Assembly: GCA_023425285.1 (NCBI GenBank)
Contig: JAFACY010000181.1
Span: 1 to 34,565, forward strand
Direction: 5' to 3'
DNA: 34,565 bases
DNA from: Bacillota bacterium
Lineage (GTDB): Bacteria; Bacillota; Clostridia; Tissierellales; Sedimentibacteraceae
Shown here: piece after piece, positions 29,726 through 34,565 of the stretch
How positions within the stretch are numbered: position 1 is the first letter of the stretch
Layout of the letters: every line of letters begins with the position of its first letter
The notes under the pieces: model-generated
Database searches by the model: none
Told to the model about the DNA's origin: nothing
Seen by the model: the letters and a program-made list of their open reading frames with translations, nothing else
Made by a program: the position numbers and the translations under genes

Positions 29726-32700
29726 ATGTTGAAATATCGGGGAAATGGGCTTTACAAAGCTCTTTCCATCATTTTGGCAGTAGCCATGCTTATAGCTTCA
29801 CCAATCGGTATGACACCGGCTTATGCGTTAGAAGATGAACCATCTGTGGTGAAAGACATTCAGAGTGAGTTCCCACTTGACACGAGTGAGGAAGCAAAAC
29901 CAAACGAAATATTAGATAGCGGAGTGCTATCAGAGGCATCGTCTGCACCTGCATTTGCAGAGGGCTATCCGAAGCTTGGCACGGTGCAAGCAGGCGGCAG
30001 CAAAAAAATTGAGATATTGGTCAAGGGTATCTTGCCGGAAGGCGAAACATCGATGGGTCTTGGGTATGTTCTTTTGGCGGACGGTGATTCAGCGCCTACC
30101 GCTGAACAGATTAAATCTGCCGGTGGCACGATACCAGATATAACAATCATCACCTGGTCTCACCAAAGCCTTGGTGATACTGAAACGACTATTATATTAA
30201 CCGGCGCACAGGATGATACTGATTATGATTTCCATGTCGTTTGCTGGCAAGGCAACAAATTTAGTGAAATCAAACACCTGGATGTGAAAACCCCTGTCGC
30301 AGGCGTAGGCGAACCCAGCACCTCTGACATAGAAATATTAACACGAACAAGTAATACTACAGCAGAGGTTTCTGCCGCCTCCACGGTTTTAAATATCACA
30401 ACTCCCGAAGAACTGGAGGCTGCCCTTGGCAGTGTATCAGATGGAGGCACAATTACCCTGAGCAATAACATTAGTTACGATAAGGGTATCGTAATCGATG
30501 CAAAGAACTTTTATTTAAATTTAGGAAACTATACGCTGAATGTCGTGAATAGCACAGGTATTGGTATTGATATAAAAAATTCCATCCTTACGGTTTCAGG
30601 TAATGGTAAGCTGAATGCCACAGGAACAAAAGGTGTTCAGGCACATAATAGCAAAATTTCCGTATATTCGGCGACCGGTACCGCAGGAGCGGGCGTAGAG
30701 GCTTCCTGCAGCTCGTATGCGGGCGGGGCACCTTGCGAGGTCACGATAACGTCCCACGCCCAAGGCACCACTGCCGGTGTTTACGCCATTAATGACAATT
30801 GTAAAATTACCGCCGGCTCCGCAAAAGCGACAGCCACAAACGGCAAAGCTGTCTATGCAGAGGTGGGCGGTACAGTGGAAATTTCGGAAGATGTTGAGGC
30901 TCCGAACGGGCATGGTGTGTATTGCGTCAATGGTAGCGCAATGATCGGTGGTAATGTTACAGGTCACGAAAAACCGATCTATCTGTATGAGGCAGGAAAT
31001 ATCACCATAGCTGGTAATGTCTCTGCAAATAGAGGTTATGGAATCGCAGTAGAAATCTATGGCAATAGTACCCACCATGGCACAGTGACCATTAACGGAA
31101 TAGTTGATGCTTCGGATTCCTCCTATGTGCTCTTTGTTAATGGGACTCAGGCAAAAAGCGATGGCGTTCCTGATGGAGCTTACCTAAAATACATGGATAG
31201 CATTGATGGTGAGAAAGCTGGCATCATACGAGTTAAGAAAGTGCCTGCTGTCTACACGATTGGTTCCCAGGAGTTCACCTCGCTATCTGAGGCTATCACT
31301 GCGGCACCAGAGGGCGAAACCACCACCATCACTTTGCTGCAAAGCATCATTCATAATGAACCGGTGGAGATTAACGGCAAGAATATCACCTTTGCGATGG
31401 GCGACTTTGATTTGACCATAGACACCAGTGCAATATCCAATTCTACCGCACTGAGGGTGCTTGGCGACGGAAAGGTGAACTGCACCGGCAGCGGCAAGCT
31501 CCATGTAGTGGGTTTCGACAAGGGAATATGGGCATCGGGGGGCAGCGAGCTTTATATCAGCGGCAATGTTATTGCAAGGCAATATGCTGTAATGGCTGGT
31601 AGCGCCTCAGGTATCGGCACACCCAAGATAACAGTAGACGGTGATGTCACCGTAACGGGTCAAGACGTGAGCACTTCGAGTGAAGTGGAGGCAGTCAGCG
31701 TAGGCGGCTATGCCACCGTCACAATCGGCGGCAATGTGACGGCAAATCGGACAGATGAAATTCAATTGCTTACAGCCGTTTATAGCAATGCAAGCACTAT
31801 TACTATAGGCAAGAATGTGACCACCCAAGGCAGCGGTGTTAATGCACAAAACGGCGGCAATGTCACCATCGGGGGAGCGTTGCACTACAATCCAATAGGC
31901 TCTGGTGAACAAGCGTATATAAAGGTTGGATATCCTGTTGTTCTCAAAACCGCAGATGACTTTGAACCCACCAGCATCAAGCCTGAATACAAGGAATACA
32001 GAAACGGCGATAATGTTGTTTGGGTTAAAGAAGCACCCGATATCTGCACGATTGGTGCTCAGAGGTTTACCTCTTTGGATGCTGCGATTGCCTTTGTACC
32101 TGCTGGAGGTCGTGCCACAATCACAATGCTACAAAGCATCACCCATACCAAGCACATCAAGGTGGAAAATAAGACAATCAATCTAGATCTGATGGACTAT
32201 GACCTTCTGCTTGACACAAGTGCCGATGGCTCGTACACTCCTGCACTCATGGTGACTGATGGTGGTCAAGTAAATCTAATCGGCTCTGGAACGGGCGAAT
32301 TTAACATAAAGAGTTATATGACTGCTATATCCGCAGTTGGCATAAACACCGAAGCAACAGTCCACAATGTGGAAGCGGGTGACAGTAACGGTGTGTATAT
32401 GGTCGGCAGCGGCGATTATTTGGAAAGCAACAGCACTGTCACCGTACTTGGCAACATCAAAGTGGGCAATGACAATGGCGTTGAAGTTAACGCAAAGAAT
32501 GGTAAGGTCATTGTAGGCGGTAATATAGCGGCGGGCAGAATCGGTGTGTACCTTTGGTCAAACTCCGGTACCAAGGTTACCGTAAGCGGTGATATCACTA
32601 TCGACGGCGACAGCGCCATTGCCGGAATTAGGGCATATGGAGATACAACCGTTGATGTTAACGGCAATGTAACCGTTCGTGGAACCAACCCTGGAGCCAA

Positions 32701-34474
32701 CTGTGTTGGCGTTCATGCGTCCGGCAGCACAATCAAGGTAGGCGGCAACGTGTTGTCATCAGGCATGGGTGCCCAGAGTGATGCGAAGGGCAAGGTAGAA
32801 ATTACCGGCAGCCTCACGGCAGGAACTCCATTCATCACTGTTGGAACCGCTGAGATGACTGCTAACGAAGGAATCAGAACACCCGAAGGTTTTCTCCTCT
32901 ACAGCGATGGCGCAAACACTGTCCAAATCGGAAGTTTGAACATTCCTGAACCTACCTATACCGTCACCTTTGACCTGAATGGCGGTGCTCGCACAGGCGG
33001 TGGTGACCTGACCCAAAGCGTAGCTAATGGTGGCTCTGCAATCGCACCCACCGTTACCCGCAGCGGATATACCTTTAAGGGTTGGGACAAATCCTTTACC
33101 AATATCACTCAGAACCTGACTGTCACAGCTACATGGAGCTATAACGGCGGAGGTGGCGGTGGAACTGGCGGCGCTATCATCTCGTCTTCCGATGATAGCC
33201 CTAACATCATCATAATCCCACCGGCACAAGATAATCCCAGCGCCCCGACACAGGCTATAATCAATCTTGACGGCAAGGTGGATACAAGCGGAAACTTAAC
33301 TTTAGCTATTACCGATAAGAACATCACCGATGCCATCAACAAGGCTATGACAGAAGCAAAGAAAAACGGCAATGAGGCAAATGGTGTTACCCTTGTGCTG
33401 AATGTGAGCGCAGGCGGGAAAACAGTTCATCATGTCACAGTAAATTTGCCGAAAACAGTGCAAGATACCATTATCAGAAGGAAAATTGTCAGTACCATTC
33501 TGGTGGTGGATAATCCCGACATAAGAATCAGCATGGACTTAGCAACAGTTCAGGAAATCAATAAGCAGGCTAAATCGGATGTCAATATCACCGCCACCAG
33601 CATGGATAGCGGCAAACTGGCCGGTGACGCGAAAAAAGCCATTGGCAGCCGCCCGGCATTTGATCTCAAGGTGAGCTACGGCAGCGGTAAGCAGGTACAA
33701 AACTTTGGTGCAGGAAGCGTATCGATCACCATCCCATACACCCTCGATGCAAATGAAAAAGCCGAAAATGTGCAGGCTGTCTATGTGGACGGCAATGGCA
33801 AGGTACACTGGGTTACCAACTCGGTATATGACAGTATGGAAAAGGTGCTGCACTTTGCTACATCTCATTTTTCCACTTATGGCATCGGCTACAAACAGGA
33901 TACTCCTGACTTCACCGATATAGATGAGCATTGGGCTAAAGATGATATCGAGTTTGTGGTAAACCGTGGACTGTTTAGCGGCACTTCTAAAACCACTTTT
34001 AGTCCAAACACCGCTATGACCAGAGGAATGTTTATCACTGCCCTCGGCAGATTAGCAAACGCTGATGTGAGCACCTACAAACAGTCAAGCTTTATCGATG
34101 TAAAAAATGACGCCTACTATATGGGATACATTGAGTGGGCAAACAAAAATAACATCATAAATGGCATTGGAGATGGCAATTTTGCTCCGGAAGAATCTAT
34201 TACACGTGAGCAGATGGCGGTCGTTATGCAAAGCTACGCCAAAACTATTGTCTTCAATCTGCCAGAGGATAATGCAGAAAATACTTTTGCGGACAGCTTC
34301 AGAATCAGCTCCTATGCCAAGGATGCCGTAAAGCAAATGCAAATGGCAGGTGTCATCAGCGGCAAGAGCGACAATATCTTCGACCCGCAGGGTACAGCCA
34401 CGCGCGCCGAGGTTTCGGCAATGCTTCGACGCTTCATTGAACTAACGAGTTCCGGAGAAATAAAGCACGAATAA
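29726..34474 (+). CDS. Giant beta-helix / InlB-repeat / SLH surface protein (1582 aa)
   Basis: It is an exported wall-bound protein. A signal peptide (1-~34, ending AYA) is followed by a ~100-residue domain of unknown type (YPKLGTVQAGGSKKIEI). Three beta-helix-like modules begin near residues 224, 509 and 773. The last two start almost alike (YTIGSQEFTSLSEAI and CTIGAQRFTSLDAAI), with many G-N-V/I turns. An InlB-type (Listeria-Bacteroides) repeat lies at ~1077-1137 (YTVTFDLNGG ... GYTFKGWD). A glycine-rich linker and a ~215-residue domain of the kind seen before SLH in Clostridia follow. Three SLH repeats occupy ~1394-1582 (FTDIDEHWAKDDIEFV ... TRAEVSAMLRRF). GGAGGG precedes the start. It could be an adhesin or a polysaccharide-binding protein. 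Confidence 0.9.
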   Translation: MLKYRGNGLYKALSIILAVAMLIASPIGMTPAYALEDEPSVVKDIQSEFPLDTSEEAKPNEILDSGVLSEASSAPAFAEGYPKLGTVQAGGSKKIEILVKGILPEGETSMGLGYVLLADGDSAPTAEQIKSAGGTIPDITIITWSHQSLGDTETTIILTGAQDDTDYDFHVVCWQGNKFSEIKHLDVKTPVAGVGEPSTSDIEILTRTSNTTAEVSAASTVLNITTPEELEAALGSVSDGGTITLSNNISYDKGIVIDAKNFYLNLGNYTLNVVNSTGIGIDIKNSILTVSGNGKLNATGTKGVQAHNSKISVYSATGTAGAGVEASCSSYAGGAPCEVTITSHAQGTTAGVYAINDNCKITAGSAKATATNGKAVYAEVGGTVEISEDVEAPNGHGVYCVNGSAMIGGNVTGHEKPIYLYEAGNITIAGNVSANRGYGIAVEIYGNSTHHGTVTINGIVDASDSSYVLFVNGTQAKSDGVPDGAYLKYMDSIDGEKAGIIRVKKVPAVYTIGSQEFTSLSEAITAAPEGETTTITLLQSIIHNEPVEINGKNITFAMGDFDLTIDTSAISNSTALRVLGDGKVNCTGSGKLHVVGFDKGIWASGGSELYISGNVIARQYAVMAGSASGIGTPKITVDGDVTVTGQDVSTSSEVEAVSVGGYATVTIGGNVTANRTDEIQLLTAVYSNASTITIGKNVTTQGSGVNAQNGGNVTIGGALHYNPIGSGEQAYIKVGYPVVLKTADDFEPTSIKPEYKEYRNGDNVVWVKEAPDICTIGAQRFTSLDAAIAFVPAGGRATITMLQSITHTKHIKVENKTINLDLMDYDLLLDTSADGSYTPALMVTDGGQVNLIGSGTGEFNIKSYMTAISAVGINTEATVHNVEAGDSNGVYMVGSGDYLESNSTVTVLGNIKVGNDNGVEVNAKNGKVIVGGNIAAGRIGVYLWSNSGTKVTVSGDITIDGDSAIAGIRAYGDTTVDVNGNVTVRGTNPGANCVGVHASGSTIKVGGNVLSSGMGAQSDAKGKVEITGSLTAGTPFITVGTAEMTANEGIRTPEGFLLYSDGANTVQIGSLNIPEPTYTVTFDLNGGARTGGGDLTQSVANGGSAIAPTVTRSGYTFKGWDKSFTNITQNLTVTATWSYNGGGGGGTGGAIISSSDDSPNIIIIPPAQDNPSAPTQAIINLDGKVDTSGNLTLAITDKNITDAINKAMTEAKKNGNEANGVTLVLNVSAGGKTVHHVTVNLPKTVQDTIIRRKIVSTILVVDNPDIRISMDLATVQEINKQAKSDVNITATSMDSGKLAGDAKKAIGSRPAFDLKVSYGSGKQVQNFGAGSVSITIPYTLDANEKAENVQAVYVDGNGKVHWVTNSVYDSMEKVLHFATSHFSTYGIGYKQDTPDFTDIDEHWAKDDIEFVVNRGLFSGTSKTTFSPNTAMTRGMFITALGRLANADVSTYKQSSFIDVKNDAYYMGYIEWANKNNIINGIGDGNFAPEESITREQMAVVMQSYAKTIVFNLPEDNAENTFADSFRISSYAKDAVKQMQMAGVISGKSDNIFDPQGTATRAEVSAMLRRFIELTSSGEIKHE

Positions 34475-34488
34475 CAAAATTAATAATG

Positions 34489-34565
34489 ACAAGGGCAAAC
34501 CCGGTTAAAGCTGGGGACATAAAGCTGAGAAGCTGAAGCACTAAATGCGCTATGATAGTCTGGCC
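34489..34565 (+). promoter_or_regulatory. Probable cyclic-di-GMP-I (GEMM) riboswitch, cut by the window end
   Basis: After the SLH gene the sequence reads GGGCAAACC, a short stem (CCCGGT with GCTGGG), GGACATAAAGCT, and later CACTAAATGC and ATGATAGTCTGGCC. These match in order the conserved parts of GEMM-I aptamers (GGGCAAACC, GGACGCAAAGCC, CCTAAA, GGTAGCCGGG). The closing stem and the controlled gene lie outside the window. No terminator was seen between the SLH gene and this element. Identification is by eye. Confidence 0.72.

Noticed and set aside
30596..31078. 160-residue minus-strand frame inside the SLH gene
   Set aside because: Shadow created by the repetitive beta-helix coding sequence.
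1..34565. CRISPR array, complete transposase, integrase or phage genes
   Set aside because: No regularly spaced repeats and no such protein in any frame.

Overview
The window looks like chromosomal DNA of a low-GC, anaerobic, spore-former-type Firmicute. A Clostridia/Tissierellia lineage, perhaps near Sedimentibacter, is my guess, inferred from gene style only. Supporting signs are strong AGGAGG-type ribosome sites, TTG starts, sigma-A promoters with 16-18 base spacers, a T-box leader, SLH surface proteins, an Mbl/MreB paralogue and an FNR-type regulator. No CRISPR array, complete insertion sequence, phage gene or rRNA was seen.

Left part, 1-10.7 kb, almost all on the minus strand. At the far left are two tandem hairpins with similar loops. 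Next comes a large MalT/LuxR-type ATP-dependent regulator. An envelope cluster follows, in transcription order mbl, galU, pgcA and a secreted lytic transglycosylase with SLH domains. Then come a long-form PRPP synthetase and a soluble hybrid histidine kinase.

Middle, 10.9-19.8 kb. It holds tRNA-Lys(TTT), a class I/II aminotransferase, a MATE efflux protein, argG behind a complete T-box leader with its own promoter, and a plus-strand operon. The operon encodes a heterodimeric ABC exporter (one degenerate ATP site) and a small ABM-fold protein.

Middle-right, 19.8-26.3 kb. An MFS gene remnant, an acyl-ACP thioesterase and a membrane diguanylate cyclase are followed by the most coherent regulatory story in the window. 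A Crp/Fnr protein carries the four FNR iron-sulfur cysteines (C-x2-C-x5-C plus a distal C) and the E-xx-SR recognition helix. The neighbouring minus-strand operon (a 100-residue RIC/ScdA-like protein, a P1B ATPase with an unusual CPG motif, and a detached HMA metallochaperone) has a perfect FNR box (TTGATTTAAATCAA). That box is centred at -41.5 relative to a plausible -10 box, the geometry of a class II FNR-activated promoter. A cupin gene is divergent from it.

Right part, 26.4-34.6 kb, plus strand, looks richer in GC by eye and accessory. It has a LemA protein, a small HTH gene broken by an in-frame TGA, and an AraC-type regulator with a PAS domain. An apparent four-gene operon follows: a stand-alone PAS protein resembling the AraC sensor domain, a small membrane protein, a lipoprotein, and a 1582-residue beta-helix/InlB-repeat/SLH surface protein. 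The window ends inside what looks like a cyclic-di-GMP-I (GEMM) riboswitch serving a gene outside the window.

All calls were made by reading the sequence. No database search or folding program was run, and pairings and promoters were located by eye.
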